Of a stretch of DNA of 64,000 nt, positions 1 to 10,545 are shown piece by piece. Location of the stretch: positions 28,108,001 through 28,172,000 of the forward strand of contig JAIVEN010000014.1 of assembly GCA_026686845.1 (NCBI GenBank), written 5' to 3'. The notes beneath the pieces were generated by a model that searched no databases, was not told the origin of the DNA, and was given only the letters and a program-made list of their open reading frames with translations. Within the stretch, counting starts at the first letter, position 1. Every line of letters begins with the position of its first letter. Source of the DNA: Adenanthera pavonina (taxonomy: Eukaryota; Streptophyta; Magnoliopsida; Fabales; Fabaceae). The translations under genes were made by a program, and so were the position numbers.

Positions 1-150
1 CGGTTCGCCAAATAACCGCCAAGGAAAGTTAGACTTTTCTTGGCGGTTATTTCTAGAACCGCCAAGAAAAGCTTCCGCATCATTTTTATTGGCGTTTTTC
101 CCTATAACCGTCAACTATTAAGCGCTAAGAAAGGCTATTTTTGGCGTAGT
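1..150. mobile_element. CACTA-like subterminal repeat fragment
   Basis: The first 150 bases hold copies, in both orientations, of a short unit reading AACCGCCAAGAAAA or its complement TTGGCGGTTATTTCT. Clusters of such short direct and inverted repeats are typical of subterminal regions of plant CACTA (En/Spm) transposons. The terminal CACTA bases are not visible because the window begins inside the element, and no transposase is present. The next element (an LTR) follows at about 150. Assignment to CACTA is by resemblance only. Confidence 0.4.
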
Positions 151-1628
151 GAATATTGAGCTTGAAAATCCAATATCAAAGGAACACAAGTCATATGAAG
201 AATAAAGTTGGAGATTCCTGAAGGTTGAAGAGTTGTTACATATATTTTAGGAGTCCATTTGTAAAAGAAGGTAGTTAAGCGTTAAATTTTGCTTGTCCCA
301 ATATTAAATGAGGCATCTATTTGAATGATTAATGATTAGCTTATGTTTTCAAAATGGTTTTAATGAAAAGAGTTACCCTATGTGCATAACGTTTAAAGAT
401 TATAAGAATAAAGTCTCAATTACAAAAATGTTTCTAAGTGTTCTCAATTTGTTTTCATGAAAGGATTGAGGTTATCCACATAATGTATGTGTCCACCATG
501 TCCTCAACTCTGTCTAGCAGGTTATGTTGATAAGGTGGCTAACTTATTCACATAAGGGAGTGAACAGTAAAGGCCAAGTGTACTGTGCAGACCATTATTC
601 GCATAACCTAGGGAGGTTATCGGCATAACATACTTTATAGAACTCTTGGACCTCTTTTGTCAAATTGGTTATTCGCATAACCTAGGGAGGTTATCCGCAT
701 AACCTATAGTACAGAGAAGCTGAACTTTCTTCAGTAAAAAACGTTATCTGCATAAGCTTGGGAGATTATTCTGATAACCTATGTTTTCCAAAAGCTCAGT
801 TTGTGAAAATTTAACGTTATTCGAACAACTAAGTAGGTTTTCATGAAAATGTTTTTGAGCTAAAACTTAGTCATTTTGAAATGAATGTTATTCGCATAAT
901 CTAGCTAGGTTATCCGCATAACATAAGTTCAACATTGAAATCAAGAGCCAACAGTCACCCGTTATTCGCATAACCTCTGTTAGATTCATTATGCGGTAGG
1001 TGAACAGTTATTTTTCTGAGAATAACGGCTAATTTTTTTATTTCAACTGATAATTTTGCCCTAAAACTATATATAGGACCTCATTTAATTTGTTGGGTAA
1101 GGTGGGAAAACATAAAAATGCCAAAACTCTGTAGAGTTAATTATTGATTCATTCAAAACTTACCTACCCTCTGCTTAGCTCATTTATTGTTCTTAAACTT
1201 TCATATCCACTCTTTTAAGAGAGAGTTTCATACTTTAATTTGTATATTTCTACACGCTTGTAGTTAACACTTAGTGTGAGAAGACACTAAGAGATTTACC
1301 CTTACTCTTGAGTGAGAAGAGTGAGATTGTTTTGATCAGCTCAAAGTTCGAGCTGGGGCTGTATAACGGTTTTTGCAAGAGCCCATTCAAATCTTGCAAG
1401 ATATAGTGGAGAAATCTCAAGGGTGACTTAGGGATTGGACGTAGGTCAAGTAGAGTAGACCAAATCATGATAAATCTCTGTGTCCTATTCTCATTTACTT
1501 TGCAACTGTTCCTTTTATTATATACTCTATTTTTTAGCAACTTTTATTATCACTATTGTATTTCAATTTTGCAGAAAAATTTAAACTTCCGAATTCACCC
1601 CCTTCTTGGGAAGCTAACTAACCTAATA
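151..1628 (+). mobile_element. Diverged Sirevirus-type copia LTR, probably solo
   Basis: The right end (about 1360-1628) aligns by eye with the right end of the solo LTR at 4875-6534: both have a Gly/Val-rich-looking block around 'GGGATTGGACGTAGGTCAAGT', then a T-rich stretch, then 'CACCCCCTTCTTGGGAAGC' and a terminal CTAATA. A TATA-like stretch lies near 1067-1076. The left border is placed near 151 by similarity to the start of the other LTRs (ATTGAGCTTGAAAATCC against TGTTGAATCAAGTG), so it is approximate. The middle (about 470-1000) differs completely from the other LTRs and carries the CGCATAACC array listed separately. No internal coding region follows, so this is a solo or truncated LTR of a related older subfamily. 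Confidence 0.6.
593..985. repeat. About 74-bp periodic array of near-palindromic GGTTAT-CGCATAACC motifs
   Basis: The motif GTTATTCGCATAACCT, often paired with AGGTTATCCGCATAACC about 20 bases later, recurs near 593, 667, 741, 813, 890 and 960, a spacing of 70-77 bases. Degenerate copies lie at 471 and 519. The core is a near-palindrome (GGTTAT..CGCATAACC). The array sits inside the LTR-like region upstream of its TATA-like sequence, where transcriptional control elements would be expected. Function is unknown. Confidence 0.75.
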
Positions 1629-2127
1629 GTGTTTTGATGTATTATTGGTATATATGGTTAGAGAAGGAGTAAACTGACTTGTAGGCTTTGAAATTAGATC
1701 AATTGGAGATCAGAGCGCAAAGATATGTGCGTCGGAAGTTGGCTCGTTGCATCAACAAATTGCTGATGCCTCAACTATCATTCGCACCACGGCACCATAA
1801 CCATGGTTGCGGCGCCATATAATACTATCACATTTTTCATTTCCCAAAATGCCTCCATGCTGCAGTGCCACTGTGTCGTCCTATCTCCCTTGGTTGTCCA
1901 ATCAGCGTAGTCAAGTCTCTAGTAATTAAGATGTTACAAAAGTCAATTGAATCTCTATTTCAATGGGAAAATGTACAATTATCTCAGCATGAGCACACAT
2001 GTAAAAGTTATTTTTCTTTGGATGAAATTTCATTATCAATGATAGTTCTTGCAAAAAAAAAAATTAGTGAATTGCAACAATATATCAATAGGTAAGATCT
2101 TGGTAAAAAAAGGTACGATCTATAAAT

Positions 2128-2147
2128 ACACACACACACACACACAC
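2128..2147. repeat. (AC)n microsatellite
   Basis: Ten AC units in AT-rich intergenic DNA. Likely polymorphic; no function inferred. Confidence 0.95.
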
Positions 2148-2869
2148 GTATATATGTATGTATAAAATCTATAGAAGACTATATTCTAAATAGTGCAACT
2201 CATCCAATATCTAGTTCTTTTAGGCAATAATCACAATGAACTTTGGAGGAAGAACTTAGTATATATGAGTGTGTGAGTAGTTTAAGTGACAAACTAGGTG
2301 GTACATTTTCTTGAGCATTTGGGAGGAAAAAACTCAGTATGATGATTCTCTTGGCCAATAATCACAGTAAACTTTGGATTCCAACTTTCCTTAAAATGCT
2401 TACCTACCTAAAGGGGATATAAAACCTGAACCTGGCTAGCAAGGTCTAACCTGGGACCAAAAACTATTAGATAAATGAAGATTTTAATAAGCCACAAAAC
2501 ACCTAGAGCGCAAAAGATTATATCAAGGGAATTCTATGAGAAGAAAAGTTGTTGACCAAGTAAAGAAAATAGCCCTACCATGAAGATCATCTTTATTTTG
2601 CTGTAATTTTGATGTTTGGTAAGATAAAGTGGTAGATAATATTTTAAACTTATCTAATTCTACTTACCACTACTCTTTCGTAAGTTTTTTATATGTTTGA
2701 GTGACTTGTATTTTTTTCTGTTAAAGTTGAGATTAGTGAACTAAGCTTTCTTGGTTTGTAGACTAACCTCCTTTGTTCATTGAAGTTCTTACCTTTCGTA
2801 AAGAGCTTTGTGGACAAAGGGTGATAGGTTAGAAAGAAAAGCTATGTTTCAGAAAGTGGTAGCTCTCTA

Positions 2870-3215
2870 TCAAGGAACAATAGTCGACTAATCTATGAGG
2901 TTTGTTTACTATCTTGGCTAACCTAAGAGCATCATATTTTGTGGGTTGATAGCTTTGTCGACTAAACCTTGAAAGTTGCTGACTAATCTTTTTTTCCAAA
3001 AAACCAAGTGTTAGGTCTTGAAACTTTATGGACAAAGGTGTAATATCCTAGTTAGGTTTGTCTTCTATCCTACGAAGCAAAGTTTTGGGTTACCTAAGTC
3101 ATGCAAGTTTTGTCGACTAACTTTGGAGGTTTTCATGAAATCCTAGTTGAATAGTTGGGACTCCAACGTTATAAGAAGCTTGATTGTCGACTAACCCCCT
3201 AGGCTTTGTTGACAA
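2870..3215. repeat. Dispersed GTCGACTAA motif cluster
   Basis: Copies of TAGTCGACTAA or TTGTCGACTAA(A/C)C are seen near 2881, 2953, 3111 and 3187, with degenerate forms at 2761, 2973 and 3208. The core GTCGAC is a perfect palindrome. Together with the GGTTAT..ATAACC and TTCGAA arrays in nearby LTRs, this is the third palindromic motif set in the window. Confidence 0.6.
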
Positions 3216-4874
3216 ACTAGGTCCAACATTATATATATGCTCTTTGGCAAATCACATCCCATGTTTTAGCCGTAGTTTTTGTTGTTATATATACCCTCTT
3301 TGGCAAAGCTAAACCTTTCTAGGATATTGTTAACAATTCTTTTTAAATGTTAAAACAAGTCTTTTTTGCTTGTTTATAAGTCTTTTCAATTTGGCTGAAA
3401 ACTTATTCCATTTTTACTTGCAGATGGCTTAAGTTTTTTGAATATAAATTGAAAACAACAAATCTGAGAGAGTTGAATGAGTGAGTGCAAACTCTTTCTA
3501 ATGACTAATGATGTTTTGTTGTACATGTTGATTTTGTACAACTTTTTAGTTGATTAATTTGTTTTAGGTGTCTCAGTTTTTTTGCTGCCTTTAGAGAATC
3601 ACCTTCATTGCCAATCCATATTGCTTTCTTAACATTTTTGAATCAGAGCTATGAGTGCATCAAGCACGATGTTGGTTTGATCTTTGCTGGCATTTTCTGT
3701 TCCCAACCAAAAAAGGATAGAAATGGAAGTTAATTTCATTTAGTTTTTCTCATTTTTGGGGGCCATTACTATAGTCTTTCTTTCACTGTGTTTTCTTGCC
3801 ACAAAATTAAGATGAACAATAGGGTTTTAGTAGTTTTAGCTGTAGACAAAGTTATGCCAAAAATAAAAAATTGTCAAACTGGTATTCAACATGGCTAGTC
3901 TAATTTCTTAATAAATGCAGAAAAAGGGAAGAGATAGAGATCTGAACCATAAATTTATTACTTAGAGAAATAATTATCACTATATTTGTCTTACCTTCTA
4001 CTTTTCCTTTTCTAGATTGTCTCCTCTTACACCACATACACTTTTTTTGATCCTAGATGCAACTTCTAGCTCAATGTTATCATGGTGTTTTGATTATTTT
4101 CATGTAGAACTATTTGTGAGGAGGATATGCTCTCACTATTTGCCAAAGATTTCATGTGAAATATGGGAAATGAATTCCAATTAAATGCTGAAAATTGGCA
4201 AAGAGAAAAGAATTTTGGTGATAAGAATTCTCCACAAATGGTTTTCACTGTATTGGATAATATGCTAAAGGACAGTTTAGAGCGTCTGCAGATGATGAGG
4301 TGAGCTTTGATATCATAAAATATGAAGAATTTGAGATATATATGTCATAGTCAACTTCAAAATAGTTTGTACTAAGAATAATAAAGAACTATTTAGGTTC
4401 CCCCCTTTCTTATGGAACTCTCCATTCATCCCTTTTTGTTTTCATGTAAAAGTATACATTTATATCAATATCTTTGGGAGTAGTTCCTATGACTATTTTG
4501 TTTCCAAAGGTTTGTACCCATTACTTTCTTCTCTATGATGTGCTTTCTAAGTAAATAGGAGAGAGTTTTCTAACAACAATCTTGAATAACTACTAACATG
4601 TATATATATACCCATTTTCTCTGTGTGTATGAAAATTTAAATGGAAGATGTTATAAATTCCAAAATGAATGGTATGCTTGTTTCGTACATGAATTTTGCA
4701 GGAAAAGCATAGCTTTGGCAAAGACAGATCTTGCGGGATAAACATGTAAATATAACTACGCTGAATACATGGCTATAATTAGATGTTAACATGTTTGTGC
4801 ATGGAAGGTAAGTTGGGAGCAACTTTATGGCTTCGTAGCAAAATGGTGCAGGAAGGTTTTTTTCCTAATGTATT

Positions 4875-6534
4875 TGTTGAATCAAGTGTTTTGATGATTC
4901 CAAACCAACCTTCAAGAGCTTGGAATAAAGATATCAAAGGTGCACAAAAGGTTCAAGTAAAGGAATCATGGAGAAATCAGTGCAAAGATTTATGTAGGAT
5001 GTTTAGTAATGTTTTGATTTGAGTAAAAGACTTTGATTTGATGAAAAGATGTTTTAAAACTTTGATTCTATGTTAAATCATGGAATATTTGAAAAACACC
5101 CACCAACAGATGAAGTTTGAAAGGTTTATACTGATCTGTCATCTTCAAAATTCGAACTTTGGCTTTAGAAATTCGAATTTCATAGTGAAACTGAACAAGT
5201 CTGAAGAGAAGACTCTCTGACAGACGAATTTTGACTTGAGAAAATTCAAATTTTGATAAGTGTCTGAAAGGAGCGTTCAGTAACAGACGAACTTTGGGTT
5301 TTGAAAATTCGAATATCAGACAAAATGAAACTTATGAAAACTAAAAAAATTCGTCTGAAATTATCTCAAAGTTCATCTGAAACCAAGTTTAGATTGGGTT
5401 TCAAAATTGCTCACTGACAGACGAACTTTGAACATGAAAATTTGAATTTCAGAAACAAAGCTTGTCAGTCTGATATATTGATATGTTGACATACGAATGA
5501 CAGTATTTGTAAATTCGAATTTTGAAGTAAGTTTGAAAAGAGGTCTCTCTGACAGACGAACTTTGCCATTTGAAAATTCGAATTTTGAATTAGATGAACT
5601 ACTGTGCCTTGTAAGCCAGCTACGGACAGACGAATTTTGGGGTTCCAAAATTTGAATTTCGAAGGCACTGTAGCAAATTGAAAATACTGTTCACACTTAA
5701 CAGAAAAATTTTCTACTTGAAAATTCGTATGTCACAACATAGAAACACTTTCCAAATATCAAAATTCGAACTTCACTTCATGACAGACAAACTTCAGGCA
5801 TTCAACGTTGAAGTCTTTAGTCTTCGGTTCTGTGAAATTCTTCTGTTAACCAACTGAAATTAGAATTTCAGAATGTTAGAAGCATTAAATACGGTTGATT
5901 AACGGATAGTTTTTAAGAGTAACCGTTAGATAACTTCTCCAATGGATAGATTGTGTCTCTAACATATAGTTGAGACCTAAATATATAAATATAACATCAT
6001 TTGAAGTTGTGGGTAATGATTTTAACTTTGTATATACTGAAACTCTGTCAAATCATCTACTCAAAGTCTCTTACTCTCTCACTTCAATATATGTACTTCA
6101 ACTTTCATATTCACTCTGTCTAAGAGAGTTTAATCTTTGTAAACAATCTTATCTTCATCTGGAAGAAAGATTTTCTTGTGAGGGGATATCACAAGGGATT
6201 GGGGACGCACTTAGTAAGAGTGCATAGAGTGGAAGAGTGAGCTCTAGAAACAGAGCATCATCTTTGTGCTGTGGCATTTGCAAGAAGCCCATTGAATTCT
6301 TGCATAATAGTGGAAAATCTCAAATGGTGACTTGGGGACTGGACGTAGGTCAAGTGGAGAGACCGAACCAGGACAAATATTTGAATTTTCTTCTCTTTAG
6401 TGCTACTTTTACAGTTTATTCATATATACTTTGTTTTACTGTCATACTTTGCTTTCTTCACCTTCTTGACTTTTTGCCGAAAATTTTAATATTTCCAATT
6501 CACCTCCCTCTTGGGAAGCCAGCTCATTTAATAG
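4875..6534 (+). mobile_element. Solo LTR A, Sirevirus-like copia, 1,660 bp
   Basis: It starts TGTTGAATCAAGTG and ends CCCTCTTGGGAAGC...TTTAATA, and is flanked by the perfect 5-bp direct duplication GTATT (4870-4874 and 6535-6539). Its sequence matches the inverted copies at 43843-45504, 49302-50944 and 59483-61143. There is no primer-binding site or internal coding DNA beside it, so it is a solo LTR, which by known mechanism arises by recombination between the two LTRs of a full element. It lies inside a PPR motif and so disrupted that gene. About 5140-5830 holds the GACGAACTTTG / AAATTCGAATTT array; a TATA-like sequence is near 5980. Confidence 0.93.
5140..5830. repeat. GACGAACTTTG / AAATTCGAATTT motif array in LTR A
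   Basis: Two short motifs alternate through this stretch: CAGACGAA(C/T)TTTG (for example near 5221, 5283, 5418, 5555, 5625) and the palindrome-containing AAATTCGAATTT (near 5166, 5303, 5510, 5571 and others). Spacing is irregular, 60-140 bases. The same arrays occur in the three other LTRs of the family and in the spacer between pol and the extra ORF at about 41810-42420. Sirevirus elements are known to carry clustered short repeats near their 3' ends; whether these are the same kind is not established here. Confidence 0.75.
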
Positions 6535-7775
6535 TATTTACCTACAATCATATGGTGAATGGGTTGTGTAAAATAGGTTTAATGGAGAAAGCAGATTGGC
6601 TTATTAAACAGATGTTAGAACTAGGCCCCTCTCCCAACTATGCCACCTACAACACATTTATTAAGGGTTATTATCTTACTAATAATTTAGAAAAAGCCCT
6701 CCATATGTTCTCTATCATGGCTCATGCTGGTATTCAGCCAAACAGGGTTACATGTAACACACTTGTACATGCATTGTGTGGGAAAGGTCATTTAAAGGAA
6801 AGCGAAAACGCTCTTAGAAAAAATAATAAATAATGATGATTGTGAAGGAATGCCAGATTTAGTTACCTCTACTATATTTATGGATTATCATTTTAAGAAT
6901 AGAGCTATGTTTCAGGCTCTTAATCCTAGGGATGAGATGCTTCAGAATAATGGAAAAGTATATGCTATTGTTTATAATGTTCTTATCCACGGACTTTGGA
7001 TGAGTCAAAAAATTAATCTTGCTTATGGATATGCATGTGAAATGCTTAAAAAAGGTTTGCTTCCTGCTGTGTTTACTTACAATACTATTATTAGTGCCCT
7101 TTGTCAGCAAGGAAAAATTGATGAAGCTTACTATCTTCTTGGGGTTATGTCCAAAATGGGAGCTATGCATGATCTAATATCATACAATATTATGATTTAG
7201 TGCCTTTGTTTGAACCGATACTTTGTTAGAGCCAAACAGTTGCTTCAGTTTATGTTGGGTTATATAATATGGAACCTTTTAATTGACTGTTATGGAAGAT
7301 GTGGAGATCTTAGCAATGCATTCTTTATGAAAGATCATATGCTGGCTTTCGGTGTTCGACCCAATGTATATACTTATAATGTATTAATTAGAGCACAAGT
7401 GAAGATTGGAAACTCTTACGATGCTTACTCTATGAAGGAAGAGATGGTTTTAAAAGATATCGGTCCTAATTTGGTTACTTACAATATGTTGATAGGTGCT
7501 GCTTGCAATTTAGGCAACCTTAGTTTTGCACTTCTATTAGTAGATGAGATGCTCAAAAAGAGATATGAGCTAGATTTGATTACTTACACTAAACTAATTA
7601 GAAGGCACTGCATGAGAGGTAACATAAAAGAGGCTGAAGATTTTTTTGCCAAAATACTAGTTTATAGAGTGATCATGTTCCAGTTCAGATTCTTTTTAAC
7701 AAGTACTGCAAACTAGAAGAAGTAGTCATGGCATTTAACATTTATTTGGACTGGTTAGCAAGTAAATGACACTAT

Positions 7776-10545
7776 TGTAACATCCCAATTTTGTCACTGT
7801 ATGTATAGAGATATGGAGATATAGTATAGGATGCATAAAAAGATAGAAAAAAAAGAAGTGAAATAGTGATTTTACAGTCCAGGGAGCCATTAAAAATGAA
7901 TTTGCAACCTAGTCGTTGCAAAAAAAAATTAATTGCAGTTTGATCCCTGGGAAAAATTATGAGAAAGTGCCTAAAGAATAAATATTTGTATTTTTGCCCC
8001 GACTTAGGGGTAATTTCATAAATATTAAAATTTATGTCAAACTGAAGCTTTTGACATACTGAACCTAATGCAATAGTGCATTAGGCTTAAAGGAATTAAT
8101 TTGAGAAGAAATTGCCAATAGAATAGTGTAATTTTGCATAAAAGACAAAAAAAGAGACAGTAGGCTCCACAAAAAGAAGAAAAGTATGTGAACCTCACAT
8201 ATACTCTGTATAGGATATGATATTGAATTAAATATAGATCCAAACCTATTTTAATCCTATATCCATAAAGTGACAAAATACTGCAAAAGTAATTTTGTTG
8301 GTCTCTGTACAAAGTAACCAACACATGATGTATCTGGAGTGAGAAAAATATGTAGCATTTTGGCAAAATATCTCTCTCTTAGGTGTGATCTAGTAGCAGC
8401 CCATGCGATGAAAGTAAATATTTTAATATTTTCTCACAACTTAATGAAGAAGTTTTTGGTAACTTAATCAAAGTTAAGGCAATTTAACCATGATTAAGTA
8501 CCTTATTAGATATCTCTCCTCTAGCCAACTTAAGTGCTGCATACATGAGTGGAGAACCACAAAATTTGCAGAAGAGAGAAATGGAAGTGGTGTGAAAGGA
8601 GGAGTGGAAAAGAGAGAGCAAGAACTTGAAGGCTTAAAGTCCAAGAGTAGGGTAAGATATTCCACCACCTCAAGCTAGTTTCTTGAGTAGTTTGGCTTAG
8701 TTTCATGGAGTTTTCTTCTTCCCCTTCTCATGTTCAGTGCTAACCTAGGTTGGGAATGTGAAAATAATTGGGTTTTCATGCAAGAAATATGATAGAAAGC
8801 TTGAAATAGTTGAGAAGGTATGGTTTCCAAGAGATTGAAGCAAGTTTTTAAAAATTCTATTTTTCCTCTTCAAACTCTGATTTTTGGCCAGACATAGGGT
8901 TGAGTTAGAGTTGGATTTTCATGATTTTGATGCCAAAAATGGAATTCTTTGATCCAAATTAGTAAAGAACAAGTGTTATATTCAAGAAAAACTCAGAGGA
9001 TAATTATATAGAAATTTAAGGTTTTATTGGTTTTTGATGGAGAAAGTCATGGAACTAGTGGCTTAAATAGCTATTTGATGTTATATTTAGATTTAAGAAA
9101 GCTTGTAGAAGCCCTAGAAAGAAGTGAAACCAAGAGGAAAAGTGAAGAGTTTTACCAAGGTAGCATATTCTCTCTTTAAAGCGTTATCTTATCTATATTG
9201 TCTTATATTGATATATGACTTGCCATATTGTGTTTATGATGATTTTGAATCCATTTTCTAAGGAGAAATTTTATCAAAATTTTTATGAAATTATATGGCT
9301 TGATATGTCTTAACGTGATTCTTTGATATAATATGACTTATATGATGACATGCATGCTTAAATGGAGATTGTTACTAGGATTCTTTGAATCTCATTATTC
9401 TAAAATGATAAACTTGCTAGGCACAAGTTATGACAAGGCAACTAAGAAAGACCACGGCAAGGAAGCGGAAGATGATGATTAAAATGTTAATCTTGTCTTT
9501 GATCTTTTATTTGGAATTATCGTGCAAATTAATATATGTAATTGTAAAGCTGTACCTTGAGACCTCATGTCCCTTGAGATCTCACATGATGTATGGTACA
9601 TTTTTGGAGCATGAAATGATGATGTATGTATGTTATGGATTTTATTGTGCAAAGTATTAGGATGTAAATGGTCATCTGGACAATATGTTGGTTATATGGT
9701 TATTGTTTACCTTAAACAGGGCATGATGTATATGTGCTATACATAAAATAAAATTTTCAAAAAGTCAAAGAACACCTAAATTAGTGAAGTACACGATTTA
9801 TGATGGATTTTTAAAGGCAAGGGTAAAAACTGGACAGTGTCAGAAAAATTGCAAATGTTACTGTAAATACTGGTTATTTTAAAAGATTGTATAAGATCAT
9901 ATAGAGCTCCAAAAATTCAGTGGTTAATATATAAGGAAAGATCTATGTCTTAAGTTTAACATGCTACTAGTTTGGAAGTGATTGGAGCTATGTATATTGA
10001 AAGATATGTAAGTTTTCTTAAAACTGTTCTAGTAAAAATTAAGTTTTGACCCTCAATGATTTAAAATAATGTTGTGCCCTGCTTAAGTTAAATAAATGTA
10101 CATGATAAATATGTTTAAAAATTAAACATGTAGCACTTTCAAATGATATAAAATATGTATGATTTGGCTTAGAATAGAATGGGAAATAAATTTTTAAAGT
10201 TAGGGCAAGAATTTTGTGAAGGTATAAATTGACCATATGAACAAGGAAGTTTGTGTTAAATACTATATCAATTGGTATGATTAAAATTATGTTTCATATT
10301 TTTTTCATATAGAAAATGTTTTATACTATATTTAGAGACTCGAATAATCTCCATACGATTTTTCTAAAATTAAATATGATTTTTCAAAGTTTAGTTTGGA
10401 AAATGGAGTGACCTAATAAACAATAACCAAGGATTTTAAATTTTTCTACTTTGGTCCCTCATATGATTCAAACTTCTAAGTATGATAAATAGACTTATAT
10501 GAAGTCTAATTCATAGAAAATAGGGTCTAAAACTAAGATTTTACA
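7776..10545 (+). mobile_element. Large LTR-like element E, 2.77 kb, TGTAACATCCC...TTTTACA
   Basis: It begins TGTAACATCCCAATTTTG and ends AAGATTTTACA, short inverted ends of TGTAA/TTACA type. Five bases on each side nearly match (ACTAT at 7771-7775, GCTAT at 10546-10550; 4 of 5). Plant Ty3/gypsy LTRs often begin TGTAACA. No polyprotein domain is visible inside, so it reads as a solo LTR. It lies 3' of the last PPR codons. About 570 bp at its left end are homologous to 37278-37880. The class assignment (gypsy LTR) is inferred from the termini and size only. Confidence 0.6.

Larger units (their letters stand above)
1629..4689. other. No gene recognised; AT-rich with a GTCGACTAA repeat cluster and a CA microsatellite
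   Basis: No reading frame here resembles a known protein. A (CA)n tract lies at 2128-2147. Between about 2760 and 3220 a short motif, GTCGACTAA, and variants (TTGACTAA, TTGTTGACAAAC) recur at least six times, in a stretch followed by TATA-like sequence near 3230. This arrangement resembles the motif arrays in the LTRs of this window and may mark another degenerate LTR. Confidence 0.5.
4690..7769 (+). pseudogene. PPR (pentatricopeptide repeat) protein pseudogene, P class, split by a solo LTR
   Basis: Two pieces (about 4690-4874 and 6540-7769) encode successive 35-residue PPR motifs. Hallmarks include TYNTFIKGY, VTCNTLVHALC, FTYNTIISALC, YTYNVLIR and VTYNMLIGAAC, each followed by a helix B with a G-x-x-x-x-A pattern. 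PPR proteins bind organelle RNA in mitochondria or plastids and act in its processing, editing or translation. This copy is dead. The LTR at 4875-6534 entered the middle of one motif, with the 5-bp site GTATT duplicated on both sides. In-frame stops occur near 6831 and 7198, and frameshifts near 6840, 7210 and 7670. A recognisable C-terminal tail ends near 7769, just before the next LTR. The N-terminus is not recognisable upstream of about 4690. About nine motifs remain. Confidence 0.85.

Noticed and set aside
5373..5668. Overlapping open frames within LTR A
   Set aside because: They arise from the motif array in the LTR and are not conserved as frames between LTR copies.
5140..5830. CRISPR-like spaced repeats
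   Set aside because: Repeats are short, degenerate and irregularly spaced inside an LTR of a plant genome. There are no uniform spacers and no cas genes.
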